Positions 1 through 13,600 of a stretch of 64,000 nt of DNA are shown here, one piece after another; the first letter of the stretch is position 1; each line of letters opens with the position of its first letter. Under the pieces are notes generated by a model that saw nothing but the letters and a program-made list of their open reading frames with translations, made no database searches and was not told where the DNA came from. The translations under genes and the position numbers were made by a program. The DNA lies in the NCBI RefSeq assembly GCF_030272615.1, contig NC_081415.1:627293240-627357239 (forward strand), in the 5' to 3' direction. The stretch is from Cryptomeria japonica. Taxonomy: Eukaryota; Streptophyta; Pinopsida; Cupressales; Cupressaceae.

Positions 1-1027
1 TAGACTCTACGATTGAAAATTTGAAGTTGAAAATTTCTAAAGATGAGGAAACTGAAAAATAACTCAAAGAACGACTACAACAATTGAGAAATTTTGTAAA
101 ATATCTAATAGCTCCAATAGCATTTACACCTACTAATTTTACAAATATACCAATTTTGATATCCAAGAGTGAGGTTGATAACTTGTACTTCAGATAGTTG
201 GATAGATACAATGGTAAATGAATCTTGTGAGTGATTAACAAAAATATGGGTAAATGTGATTAAATGTAAATGTGAGATCCTTGTGAATATCTTACTTCTT
301 TGCACATATTGAGTCATCTTCCGTCTTGGGTAGTCTCCCCTTTTCTCTTCTTCAATCCATTCTTACCAGAAGAGGAAGGTTGTGCTATCAATGGGTGCAC
401 AATCATACAACAACATGAAATAAGGAATACACTTTTGTTGGGGTGTGCATACCTCTATTACCCAAAGAGGAACGTTTTGATATCAAACCAATCATTTGAG
501 ATATATTTTACACATTTTGTTTTACACAAAAGTGTATTCCACATTATGTTTTACGCAAAAGTGCATTCCACATTATGTTTTACCCAAAAGTGTAGTCCAC
601 GTTGTTTTTTAATCCTTACTCTATTAATCCTTTTGAGCCTCCCTCTCTTTCCCTCTTGTTGCCTATTTTCATCACGACTCAAACAAGTAGAGTTGAATTG
701 CATTCATTCATATTGAAAAAGGTACACAAATGTTCTATTGAACATCATTGATCTAAATTTGATTACAGTTATCATTTTTCAATTTTTGTGCAAATAAATA
801 AAATAAAGGAATATTCTACATTCTCATAAATTCTATATTTGTATTCTTAATATGAAAATCAGAGTCCCACACAAGTCATGGGATTAGCCTCATTCGATTC
901 ATGATGCATGAAACAAGTAAAGAATACATTTGATAAATGTAAATGATATAGCTAACTGTAATGAAAAGGACAGAAGGGAAGTGTTCCATCATTGCCTGCA
1001 CAATGATATCTAAACTTTTGTCTTCCT
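1..1027. other. Non-coding left edge
   Basis: I see no supported gene here. A three-copy short repeat lies at 511-597. A roughly 30-bp module (TTTTGTTGGGGTG, then CATACCTC and ATTACC) at about 433-470 recurs at about 4,172-4,205, which suggests pieces of one dispersed repeat. The 138-codon plus-strand frame at 300-716 runs through the tandem repeat, has no recognisable motif, and is not called. Confidence 0.5.
511..597. repeat. Tandem repeat, 3 x 29 bp
   Basis: Three consecutive 29-bp units start at 511, 540 and 569. Each reads roughly CACATTNTGTTTTAC followed by CAAAAGTG. The units differ at a few positions only. Confidence 0.85.
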
Positions 1028-2624
1028 TTAGCTGTGGTTGAACGTCTCAAAGAAGGCAGCTCCAGGTTCTCCTAGACCTACAAAAATGAATAAAAGAGAA
1101 AAGGTTAGAGAACACTCCAAGCAATGATGAAAAAAATGCAATTTGCACTTCTACATCACAATTAGACATATCACATACAGTCATCAGAGGCATCCATTAA
1201 GTGTTTAGTCATAAGGATCAAAAGGAAAAAGGAGTTCAAGTTCACTGAAGCTTTCAGCTTCATCATGTTTTTGCTAATATGTTTGTTCACTATGCAAGCA
1301 TAGGAAAAGTCTTGATACTGATTTATGAATTATGCATGTGGGATAAAATGGGCTCCCACAAGGGTTGAGCCCAGCGTGCAAGTAATCTAAAGACAAGGAG
1401 CTACAATATAAGAATATAATTGTCCAAAATGTGACAAGAGGAATAGATATGTAGCACTAAACAATTACAGACAGATATAATGCAATGAGTTTCTATACGC
1501 ATGTCACTGTCAAAATGTGATAGGAAAACACAGAAAATGCATAGCTACAGGAGAATATAAGTTACATTGATAACAAGTACAAGACTGAGCATTCAATGGC
1601 AATGTGTGCAACATTGAAGAAGTGATATCCCATTCCTAAATACCACTAATGTCGTCATGCGAGTGGTAACAACAATACAACATATCACTGTCAAAAATGT
1701 GACAGAAGTGTAATAAAAGAATATCACTGTCCAAAATGTGACAGGAAGGACAAAAGTGCAGCATATACAACATTCAAATATGCATACATTGAGAATAGTA
1801 AAGCTAAAACAACATTGTACATCTACAGATATATATGTTACAGTGAGCTTCAAGCATCTATGGTAGAATAAAGCTTTGCTATTTGCATTTTTTTCAGATT
1901 AATGTCAAAATCCGATGAGACTGCGACAGGGTGCAAGTTAGATGCTGTTTTTTTTTGTGTTGTTCTTTCTTTTAAGTCAAATGATTTTTGTGAGAAATAC
2001 AATCATCAAAAATGAAAGGTGATTGTAGCTGTGTAAGAATTCCATAGAATGATCATAGCCGATATACATTTTGGGGTTTTTTTTCAAACCCAATATTGCG
2101 TAATTACAACTTTTGGCCATGAGGTTCGGCCTTAGGGTTTCTGAGAAAAACAAAGAGGCAACAGAAAGGGAATCAAGTTGTAACCCTTATCGGGTTTTTA
2201 TACAGTGAAATGCCAAATATTCAGTGTTTCGGCCATGAAGTGCCCTCTAAATGTGTTGATCAAAAGTTAAAAAAAACAGAATACTACTTCGAGCTAAAAA
2301 AACCAAATGCTCTTTAGGGTTCGAAGGAGAAACAAACAGAGAAGGATCGGTTCTTTCATAAGAAACCCATAAATCAATAAAATACAGATCTATATGCATG
2401 TCGTGCCATTTGCACGCTCATATTCTCAAAAAAGCACAAAGGAAATTGAAAGTCATTGCATGAACAGCAAAACGTAGCACTAAAAGATGCAATGTGCAGG
2501 GTACCTGTCAAAGAGGAGCCAATAATTGTTATTAACTCCAGCAAACTCTAGCCTTGCCACCTGTTCGAGCCCAGACAGCCAGTGAAACCACTAGTTCTCC
2601 AAGCATGGCGGCCATGCTTCTCAT
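1028..2624 (-). CDS. Candidate small spliced gene (unrecognised)
   Basis: A minus-strand ATG at 2,624-2,622 opens a 30-codon frame (starts MRSMAAMLGELVV, ends at TAA 2,534-2,532). It runs into a good-looking splice donor, GACAG|GTACC, after 2,505. A weaker donor inside the frame, ACAG|GTGG after 2,561, would join in phase to an acceptor TTTTTGTAG| before 1,077. That exon reads GLGEPGAAFFETFNHS and then TAA at 1,030-1,028. The joined product would be about 37 residues, with a short hydrophobic stretch near its N-terminus. I do not recognise it. It could equally be the 5' and 3' ends of a longer gene with middle exons I missed, or a non-coding transcript. Confidence 0.22.
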
Positions 2625-2887
2625 GAAGCTTCTTGAAAGGAGTGTTCAAATGGGTAATTTTAGGGTTTGAAAACCCTTTACTTCGTCACTTAAGCTTTTT
2701 TAAGAGAAATAAACTTTTGCATATATGATGACTCAGTCGTGGGGTGGCTCTAAAACCCTTAAGTCTTGTAAAAGATGTCTTTTTACCCTACATATGTAAA
2801 TTATTAATTAATATATTAATATTGGCAAATAAAACAACAAATCATGTGCCAATATTAGTATAGTAATTAATAATTATTATTATTATT

Positions 2888-2957
2888 AATTATTTTCACA
2901 CACATATATAGGAATATTTTTAATTTCTATATCCTTATATATATGTGAAGATAATTA
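2888..2957. repeat. AT-rich fold-back (hairpin)
   Basis: AATTATTTTCACACACATAT on the left faces its imperfect reverse complement ATATATGTGAAGATAATTA on the right, about 10 bases apart. The arms can form a hairpin. It lies just upstream of a second fold-back at 2,983-3,114. Confidence 0.6.
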
Positions 2958-2982
2958 ACATTAGCATCTTAATATGCACTTT

Positions 2983-3114
2983 GAGTTCGGTCTTTAGCAT
3001 GTAGACACAAAATAAAAATTGTAAAATAAATATCCTAGTGTTTATTATGAATGTGTCTTAGATATTTACTTTAAAATTCTTCCTAATATGCATACATGCT
3101 AAAAGATTGAACTC
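2983..3114. mobile_element. Candidate MITE, 132 bp
   Basis: The ends are imperfect inverted repeats: GAGTTCGGTCTTTAGCATGT at the left and ACATGCTAAAAGATTGAACTC (positions 3,094-3,114) at the right, matching at about 17 of 20 positions. The interior is AT-rich and non-coding. No target-site duplication is certain, so the MITE label rests on the terminal repeats alone. Confidence 0.45.
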
Positions 3115-4026
3115 ATCATGAGGAGAAGTCATTATGCAGTTTGGGGTCAAATTTGAGCTTGAGTGCATATTTACATGAGTTTTTCTCATGATTTTGAGGT
3201 GATAAGGCTTGAGTTTGAGTGCCACATGGATCAACCTTTAGTTGACCAAGAGTTTGAGCTGAGTTACCCACATTTTTGCATAATTTGAAGCCTATTTTGG
3301 TGGCTTTTCAATTCTACTCAAGGATCAGTCTTTAGTGAGGATATTTTCAGTGGGGGTTCATCTTTAGTTGATTTGGAGTCATCTTTCCTTTGCCTTTTGG
3401 AAGGATTTTCGTATAAAGTGAAAAAAGTTTATCTTTTTTCACTAGTTCTTGATCATTCTTGTAGCTCCTATTGCAGTTTTATGACAAAATTCTAAATAAA
3501 ATCATCAGCTTATGCCTTATATCTTTTGAGTCCATTTTTTTTATTCATTATTGAGAGTTAGTTTATTGTGTTATTGTCTAAATAACCTTTAAAGTTTATG
3601 TCTCATTTGTAAATCACAAGTTGTGCATTGTGATTAATTGATTCATTTGGTTGATTGTGAAAGTCTTCTTTCCTTTCAATTTCCTGAGTTAAAATCCTTT
3701 GCATGAAATATTTTTGTGTTGTGAACCAGAAGTTCGTTTGTGCAAATTGGTGTTTTAGGAGTATATTTCTGTCATTTTGAGATATCATATTGGTGCATCA
3801 CCTTAGTTTAGCATTTGCAAAATCATTTTCATTTCCTTTTAGTTCCTATCATTTTTCTTGATAAAGAATTTAGAGTTATTCATAAGGAGCCAGCCCTTCA
3901 ACTGGAGGTTAATTCTCATCTAGAGGTTAATCCTCACTATAGGTGACCCACAAGCCTGAGAATTATCCCATGTGTCACCAAATTGCTTGATCTTTCAGCT
4001 TGCGCATTACAGGTGCAATTTGAGTG

Positions 4027-4135
4027 ATAACACCTCTCTCTCTCTCTCTCCACATCCCTCCATCCACCTCTCAAGTCTCTCTATATCTCCCCCTCTCCCT
4101 CTCTCTCTCCCATTCTTTCTCTCTCAAGGTTCTCT
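4027..4135. repeat. CT-rich microsatellite tract
   Basis: Imperfect (CT)n with CCCTC interruptions spans about 110 bases. The overlapping Ser/Leu-rich frames at 3,972-4,254 come from this tract and are not genes. Confidence 0.85.
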
Positions 4136-4259
4136 CTCACATTCCACTCCCTCTTCAAATTCCATTCCACTTTTGTTGGGGTGAACATACCTCGATTACC
4201 TATGACTTGAATGGTAGAATAATTTTTTTCGAGCAGCCTAGATCATGTAACTAATGGTA

Positions 4260-6849
4260 TCCCAACTCTTATTCAACGTACATACTTAGTCCTTACATGC
4301 ATGATAAATTATGGTCACAATTATACTACAATAAGTTAGAACCATTGATGATCAATTGATAGATAAGTTGGAAGGCCATCCCTTACTACCACTCTTATAC
4401 TACGTTAGAGGGATGAATATTTAGATATATATGGATAAAGGAATTTTTTTGTTTCAAGATAAGAAATATGCCTACCTCTCTAATATTTCCAAACATTGGT
4501 TGAAGGTGCTTAAGAGGATAAAATCCCTCTCTAATAGCTTCATTGCACCCCTCTCTAAAAAATTATACAAATTGAAAGGACTAATTAAATTTTGTGTTAC
4601 TAATGCAATGTTATAGTCTTTATAAGGTATTATGGGCCAAAGACCATTAGATAAACTTAGACAATATTCCTCATAAAAAGGTATAAATTGATAATGATGA
4701 CACTTGAAATTTTATGTTATTAAGAAAATGTTATGGTCTTTTGCAAGATGATGTGGGAAAGAGACCCTAAGGTCAACTTTTGCAAAACATTTGGGGCATA
4801 AGGGCACATTCAAGGATAATTGTCACCATCAAAAGAGGGTCATCATCAAAATCCATTATAAATATTAACTACACATTTTGTTTTTCAACCTGCACAAAAT
4901 TAGGTATGACTAATGAACTTGGTTTCAAATTTTAACCAACTTTGTTTGCCATTTTTATAATAGTGCAATTAGCTCCTATTTTTCATCTTGTGCTTAATCA
5001 TTTTCTATCACAAGTTCAATTGATGAAATTATTATATAAGTACATGTTTTAGTTTTCTATAAGATTCAAAGTCCTCACTAATAATGACGAGAGATTTGTA
5101 TATCTATATATTGTAACATTACACAAATAAATATAACTATGAATATGTATTTATGATATTTTTTATATATTATATGTATTATATCCTCAAATAGATGAAC
5201 ATAATCACCACAACCAAAAAATTTGGAGCATCGAAGAGTGACAACGAAGACATCACTATTAACCTGATAAGAAATTTCATTGAGGAATTCAAAGACAAAA
5301 ATAAATTTATTGATTATTTTCAAAATACTTGGTGTCATGACTTGGCAATATTTTTTAAAATGCTTTAAGGGGGTTTCAATTAGTCGCAAGGAGATAAGTT
5401 CTCCCATATCAAGTGTCTTTAAGTATGCTAATTCTTTAATTTTTTAATACCAAATCAGAGTGCGCAATTAATTACTACAATGCTATAAAATGACTATAAG
5501 ATGAACACTTGATTCTACTTGACAACTAGAATGAATGAATTGAGTGTCTTTAAATACTACCACATTACATTTGGTCACACCAAACATATGTTTAGTTGGC
5601 TGAAGGTAGAAAAGTGAAAGGGGTCAGCCAAATTTGAATTTTGAATTGTAAATTGAAAAGGGACAAGTTCATCACCACAATTGTCCTACAATGGAGTAAT
5701 GATCAAATCCAATTTGCAAATTACTAAAAACAGTAGGTGCATAGATAATATGAAAAGTAGGTGAATTAGATAATATTTTATGAATGTGTAAATGGATAGA
5801 GTAGGGCTAGGTGTATAGGATGTGTAAATATATTAAAAAAGGACAAGGGGATAGAGCCCAACTTCAGACAAGACCATGTCATCATAACATACATGTATCA
5901 AGATATGCCTCAAGATAGGCACAATTAAATATGATATGGCAGGGGTATGCAAATTTCACCATTACAATATTTTACAGCAAATCAACAAAGCTGCACTACT
6001 AGCAAAGAGAAACCCAATTAGTATGAAGACACTCTATGGGGTGGAAGAAACAAAACTAATTATTCCTTCAAAATTCAAAAGTATGCGCAAAAATGAAGTT
6101 CACTAAGTATTTATCCCATCCCATCAGGAGCCTTAATCATGAATACAGCAAGCTAAATCTAGCATTTTCTCCAATCAGCATGAAATAAAAACTCCAAAGA
6201 TACTCGTAAGCAACATGCTTTGCTTTATGAATTCTTATTGCCAGGATTGTTGGAAAATTAAATTATCCACCAAAAAAATTGTATTGTTATGTAACTGCTT
6301 ACCATATGGGCAATTTATCATGTCATTAAGTTGCCCAAGCCCAAGTTTTTATTAAAACACTAAAATTGCATCATGTTGCAAAGCAAACCAACCATAACCT
6401 CAGATACCAAATCAGCAATATTATTCGCACTGCTAACAATGAATAATTCAATATTATATGTTGACAGTGGCATCAATATAACCAATGCAAAGTTAAATTT
6501 CCTCAATAGCCACATCAAAGGCAGGAAAGAATGAAATCAAACATTAAACTATCATTGGTTATCCAACACATGGAAAACAATAGACCATTGCCATGAATTA
6601 ACTGCAATGTCATGTTTCATGGTTGGTGAACCAAGATAGATATCCACCAATGAGAACAGCAACATTTGAATAAAAATATTATATAAACGTAAAAAATGGA
6701 CAATAATCGCATATACATAGACATAACATGGTACTGCCCATATATAGTGCAAATAAGTGAGATGTGTAAAGCCAAAAGAAAATGCTTCCGGAGGAACTCA
6801 AAGCAGTACCCATCCATTAAGGATTATAAGTAATATGACACTCCAAAGT
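4260..6849. other. Intergenic DNA with no supported gene
   Basis: The sequence is AT-rich with scattered short open frames (for example 4,431-4,616 plus and 5,078-5,407 minus) that carry no motif I recognise. It lies beyond the 3' end of MED15. Confidence 0.5.
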
Positions 6850-6859
6850 GCTACGGACA

Positions 6860-7123
6860 AAAATAATTGAAAATTAAGGGGTAAAGATTTGTCCTTCGCT
6901 CCTATTGCAAATTCTGACATGCCATATTATGTTTATATTGTAGAATTGACTTGTAGTCACATCAGCATTACGATGATCTGTAATGCAAAATAGATTTGCA
7001 TGGAGGCTTATAATGGTCAAATCTTTAATATATCCAAGATCTAAACCCTTTTCCACATGTGAATTTGTTGTCTTGAAAAATTTATTGTCTTGACCAGTTA
7101 AAGTTAGGCTTGACATCTGAGTT
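6860..7123 (-). other. Possible MED15 3'-UTR exon
   Basis: After the MED15 stop codon the minus strand reaches a good donor, TGTACAG|GTAACA, at 7,428/7,427. A possible acceptor, CATGGCAG|AACTC, precedes 7,123. The downstream segment contains AATAAA-like words. If both sites are used, MED15 has an intron in its 3' UTR. The 80-codon open frame here (7,116-6,874) would then be untranslated. Confidence 0.2.
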
Positions 7124-7484
7124 CTGCCATGATTGCCTATAATGTGATTGTCTCCTCAAAATAAAGTGGGATGGTACTAACTAAAATGCCGGTTACTGCG
7201 ATCATTGTCACTAGCCAGCCAACTGACTGCTTTTAAAAGACGCCATATGTAAATAGGATTGACCCAGAAAACACAAGTTTCCTGTATTTTTTCCAAACTT
7301 CACTAAAGTCTAAAACCATTATTGTCACAATGATTCATTTCTTCCATGCTCTTTATACACTAAATGTAACATCAAAGAAGGTACTTCTGGAAACCAAGCA
7401 ATACATAAGGCATACAATGAGTGTTACCTGTACACATTTAAGATAGCAAACATGCAAAGCCTCCATCAATGGAATAAAATATAT

Positions 7485-7689
7485 TTAAGCACTTGCACAA
7501 CTCTCCCATGTACCAAACCTTGAGCTGAAACTTCCTCCGCCACTCTGATGTGCATATTCAGCTACTGTACTGCGAGCACAGTTATCCCAGGTTTTTGCCA
7601 ATAACTTCAATGACATTGGTTGTGGGAGGGTCCGTACAGCTGCATGGAACTTTGCTTTTGCTCGAGAAGACAGGTCCTCATACTCATTA
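7485..7689 (-). CDS. MED15: MED15 exon 11 (C-terminus and stop)
   Basis: The acceptor is CTGACAG|TAATGAG. It encodes NEYEDLSSRAKAKFHAAVR, MSLKLLAKTWDNCARS and EYAHQSGGGSFSSRFGTWE. The stop is TAA at 7,487-7,485. This last motif is the conserved plant MED15 terminus. Confidence 0.94.
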
Positions 7690-10600
7690 CTGTCAGGTAA
7701 TAAACATGATTAGATATGTATAGCTAACCATAAGAATACGCGAGTGAACAAATCAGGAAGTACGCAGCTAAATCTTGAAAAGTCTTTCTATTACTACCCA
7801 CTCACAATGATTCAATTGGAGCCTTGTCCAAAAGCACAGGAGAACAATTCGGATAATTTGCTGGAATAAGCAGGCGTAATGGTGAAATAGGTGTCTGTAA
7901 TCAAATAAAACATAGAATAGCCAAAAATGTCAAGATCTATAGCCAACACAGAATAAGAAATTGAGCCACGACACATGGTATGGGCCAATTTTGTATTAAA
8001 AAAATCCATGGTCATTCAATTTCCAGAGAATGTCTCACAGTAAAAACCGATTTCCAGGGAAACAATATTATAATAAAGAAATATTGTGCTTCCAACGCAC
8101 AATAATAAACACTTTCAATAACAGGAAGCTGGACACACCATTAAAGATGATCTATAGCGTGACTTCATGTTTGGACTCAATGCTATTGCATTATAGGAAC
8201 ACTTTATAACAATCCCATCTCTCCCTTCAGCAGCAGCTGCAGCTGCAGCTGCATCATTGTCATCTTCACTGACATTGGCTACAGTATCTATCAACTGTTG
8301 ATTTATTTCTCGTAATTCATCTTGCAGGGCATGGCTCATCTGCAAAAATAAGAATGAAAAGAAAAGCCACATGAGATAAAACCAATGTATGCAATACTAG
8401 TTCATGCATATTAAATATGGTGTTTTCTAGTTTCTAACTTAGCATTTCTGAAATTAAAGCCCGACCTAGCATGAAAATAGTCTTCGCTTGTGTGCATATT
8501 TGTGCATTTCCCCAAAATATGATCCCTCTATTAAAGACTCATGGACTAAAAACTTGATGTTTATTACATTTACATGAGTACCCTTACAATTTGAGAGTTC
8601 ATTTCCAGAAACTAGAAATGAAGTTTTAGGGAATAGAAGGAGCAAATTACATGATAAAGAATTAACACCAAACCTACAACGGTAGAGTACAGCTTCAAGC
8701 AAATTTTAGGATATGGAAATAACTACAAAGAATGTTTACCTGTGTCTCTTAACTATATAAATATATATGACTTACCTCCATTCTGGGCCTCTTGATTCTA
8801 GAAGTTGCTGTTGACTCCATTTCTGGAGACTCTTGATTATTATGCTGCTGAAGACTATTGATTACACTTCCCCCTGAAGATACAGTACTGACAGGCATGG
8901 AACTCATACAACGAACGGTTTTCTTTGAAGTACTACTGTCCTCTTGTGTCATCAGATTCCTTGCTTGCTGTCGACACTTTGTCATAGCAACCAGATCCTC
9001 CCCAACAGCCGCTCTGGAACCATTACCTGGTGCAGATCCTGCCATCCTGTCATTCAAGCTTACTACTGATCTTATGTCATTGACGGCTGAGGCAAAAGCC
9101 TTTGGTGACATCGAGTTCATCTGTAAATTCAATCAAAAGAGGAATATCGGACAACTTCCATTATAAACAAATCTCAACATGAAAGTAGTGAAGCATTATC
9201 AAGTGTATTTCCCCTTTACAAGTACCATGACTGCTCAGAATGTCCAAATCATAAATCATAAATAAAATAAACGTTTTAAACAAAAACCATAATAGAGTTA
9301 TAATTTCAATTTGCGTCCTTCAAAACAAGCTATAATAACAAAGTTTCTGACAACTACATTTGTAAATTTCTAACTACGAAAGCTTATAAGCCTTCAGACT
9401 CTCAGAGTAAATCCTTAGAGAGTATAATAACAATGCACACTGAAGCCATTTATAATATTTAGACAAAGTTTCTGACAACTACATTTGTAAATTTCTAACT
9501 ACGAAAGCTTATAAGCTTTCAGACTCTCAGAGTAAATCCTTAGAGAGTATAATAACAATGCACACTGAAGCCATTTATAATATTTAGATATGAATGAAGC
9601 CCATCTTCACAAAGAACTAAACTAGAAAGAGATCATACATCTGATAGGGATGTAACTAATGATCTGTGAAGAACAGAAAACAATGCAAACAAGCTTTTCA
9701 ACAAGTGCTACTGTCGCAATGCAGAATCCTCATACTTATCTTGATTCCTTGATGACTGTTGTCTTATTCAAGTGGATTCTCCAAATACAAGTCCAGCAAT
9801 ACTGCCAAGCCCATTCTCATTGCATGGGTAAGGCCAACTCCAGTTTTATGAGGTGCTTATTACGGAAACGTAATTGGTAAAAAAATTAATTGTTATATTA
9901 AGTTTAACAATGAGCAAGAACGCTCAATAAATAGATTACAAAGATTTACAAAATAGAAAGTTTCTAAAATACAATATATTACACGATTGAGCATTAATAA
10001 CTAACTTAGGAAAATATAATATTAATACCCTCCCTTAATGCTCAATCTATCAATGACACCAAGCTGCCCCCTTAATTTGACAAACTTATCTAGACTAAGC
10101 GACTTGGTGAGAATATCTGTTGTTTGCTCTGCTGTTGGAACTGAACTGATCCATCTTCAACAAGCCTTCTGATGAAGTGACAATGAGTCTCCACATGCTT
10201 GGTTCTTTCATGAAAGACGGGATTCTTGGCAAGTTTGAGCACTCCCTGATTATCACAGAACAAGGGAGTGGGACCTGCTTGAGATATTTGCATATCCGCA
10301 AGCATCCGGCAAAGCCAAACTACCTCACATGCTGCCTTAACTGCTACTTGATAATCTGCTTCTGTCAAGAAGAGAGCCACTGCTTGCCGCTTTTTTCTAG
10401 TCCATGTGACTGCACCGGATCCCAAACTGAACACATCCAGAAGTTGATTTCCCATCATCAACCAAACCTACCCAATCTGAATCTGTGAACCACTGAGTCT
10501 AGGATCATGACTCCTAGTGTAAAGAAGTCCATAATCAAAGGTGTGCTTCACATAACGCAGCACACGCTTCGCTGCTACCTGATGATCAACCTTGGGGGCT

Positions 10601-13600
10601 GTCATGAAGCGTGAAATGAAGCTCACTGCAAAACTGAGATCAAGTCTAGTAGCAGTAAGATAGATGAGACTGCCCACTAGTTGCCTAAATTGTGTTTCAG
10701 ACTTGGCTGACAACTTCAGTCATGTCTAACAACTTCAGACTTGGCTGACAACTTCAGTCATGTCTCCATAGGTGTGCCACACATGTTCTTAATGGTGCAA
10801 AGCAACCTAGGCAGGTTAGATGTGGCACCATCCAAGCATGCACAAAACCTTATGCACTCTTAATCATCAACATTGTCAGGATTCCAACTACGGTAATGCC
10901 TATAGATCAAGGCATTTAGGTTCACTCACAAGACAATGTTGCCTCTTTCATCCTTATCCGGGTGGACCCTCCCATCTCGCTCAAAGGGTTCCTCTTGTGA
11001 CATTTAGGGATACTGTTCTTTGGGGTGTAGGGTAAAACCCCATGATCTAGATTAGTCTATTAGACCTTTTCAGCTAATATCATGCATTGTAACTCTTAGA
11101 AGGTGAAGATTCATGTGGAAGCTTAACCATCTCAACTTCCATAATCATTCTTTTAGCCTTTGCAGTTTGTAACATCATATCTATTAATATATTTACAGAA
11201 GTATATTTTTTTGTATTCCAACAGAAAAACAGAGAGCAAGGATAGCTAGGAAGATAGATGAACATACATCTACTCCAGAGTATGTCAGGTAGGGATGGCA
11301 CATATTAGTAGTCTTGAATTGTAATTTTCTATATAAGGAGTATTCCTCTACTTAATTAATATATAACATTGGATTATCATTTCATGGTATCAAAGCTTAG
11401 GTTTTTGCACGATTTTCTCTTCAAATATTGTGGTTTTTATGTTCATTTTTTGCATGATTTTTTGCCACAAAAATCTTGGGTTCTTTCTCTACTAAAGGGT
11501 TCTCTAATTTTTTTCCCAAAAAAATCATGAGTTTTTTTGTGCAAATTTTAAGAAGTTGATCTCGGGTCTCTAAATAAAGGGAGGGATAGCTTTGTTACCC
11601 AACATCATGTTGGACAGATTGTGATAGAAAAATTATGATAAACTTGGTCATACCCAAAAGTTATGCAGAACTAGGGAGGGTCTCAACAACAAGCTCATGT
11701 TGCAAAGTATTTTGAATAGAAGGGGTCAACCTTCTATGCAATCATGGCCAAATGACCTACAAATTATGTCACATCTTCCGTAGGTAGTAGAATGACCATT
11801 AAGGGAAGGTATTAAAATAATATTGTAATATTTGTATAATGGTCATCTTAGTCATTTAGTCAGTATTTAGAAACTTTTGTTTATGTCTTTCGTCTTTAGT
11901 TAATTTTAAGAAATTTTCTTTCTATCTTTTGTGTTTCTATTCTCAATCGTTTCGGTTATGGAAAGATCATCCTGTAAGTTTTCAAATAAGTTTTATTCCT
12001 CTCCTTAATTGATATACAACATCAAATTGTCATTTCAAAAGCTATAGTACTGGTTAATCCAAAGAAAGCACAAATTATCCAAGATTTATCTATACCTACT
12101 TGTCAAAAAGATGTTCGTAGTTTTCTAGGACATGCAAGATATTATAGAAGATTCATTCAATATTTCAATAAAATTGTCTCACCACTTTTTGCTTTGCTAG
12201 GGAAAGATAATTTTTCTCTTGGACAGAAGATTATCAACATGCTTTCAAGCCAATTAAGGCAAAAATCATCAATGCACCAATGCTACGTGCACCAAATTGC
12301 GACTTATGCATCTAATAATTCAATGGGAGCAATATTCGGCCAAAAGGTTGGTATACTCTTTTACGCTACTTATTAGATAAGAAAAAATTTCACGTGCTAA
12401 GAAATTATAAGGAGTCTTAGTTTTTGTGTGTGCAACTAATAAGATTTTTCATTATATCACAAGATGTGAAGTGTTTGTTCATACTAATCATTTCACAATT
12501 TGCTTCTTAATGAATAAACCTATTGCTATTGTCAATGGAAGAGTCATTAGATGGGTATTATTTTTATTGAAGCATGCATGAGACACTAAAGTAGTGATAT
12601 TGAAGCATGCATGAGACACTAATGGATTCTATATACTGAAATCTTCACAAGATTTTTGCATTAATTTGTCGATATGAGATTCAACATCACAAATCTTCTC
12701 CATATCATCAACAAGCCAACGACCAAGTTGAAGTTACCAAGACAGTTGCACTTCATTGAAAGGACTGGGTAGATTGACTCCTTGAAGGAATATGGGCTTA
12801 CCAAACAACACAAAAGACCACCACTAGTCATATTCCTTACGAACTTGTCTATGGTAAGAAAGTTGTATTACCCACTAAAGTTGAAATCAAGACTTAATGT
12901 ACTACTTTGGAATAGGGTCTAAATCATACAAATACACCAACTCCATTCTTTAAATGAAATGCATCAAGAGCTTGTGTTTCATGCAGAAGTAGTTCAACAA
13001 TGGCATGCTCTTTGGCATGATCATTTTGATAACAAATGGTAATTTCAACCAAGAGATTGGGTTCTTTTGTAAGACCCTAGATTGAGAGTAATACATCAAT
13101 AACAAATCAAAGAACACATCCAAAGCTTCTGTAAATATTTCTGCATGGATGTCTGTATTACTTCAAACACAGGAGCGTGTAACAACAATCTCTATTGAAA
13201 GAGAAAGGTCAATTTGAAACACATGCAGCAATTTTATATTGGATATAATTGCCCTCAACAGGCCAGAACATGAATATTATATATGGTTAGATGATTGTGT
13301 GATTGATGTATCAACGACAACATGAATAGTAATTTTATAGGTTCTAAATCAATACTTATTTTCGCAATTATCAGTAGAAATGCAGGAGTCTTAATGCATC
13401 AACTCTTAAAAATCAGAAAAGTGCACTGTGCCTGTCGATATCTTTATCTCCTAGGTAGGGTTGAGAAAAAGACAAAAAAAGAAACAATATTAATTTCCAC
13501 AAACGACCAACTTCGCTCAAAGGGACTTGAGAGTACATTAAGTTACAATAGAAAAGTAACTGAAAAATACAACACTAAAACAACGTAAACCCAATTATAG

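Noticed and set aside
3972..4254. Ser/Pro/Leu-rich frames over the CT tract
   Set aside because: Low-complexity translation of a microsatellite.
5078..5407. 109-codon minus frame
   Set aside because: Composition is AT-driven (Ile/Phe/Tyr-rich), there is no motif, and no splice partners were found.
10820..11035. 71-codon plus frame in MED15 intron 7
   Set aside because: No motif. It lies next to the copia fragment and reads sensibly in no frame for long.
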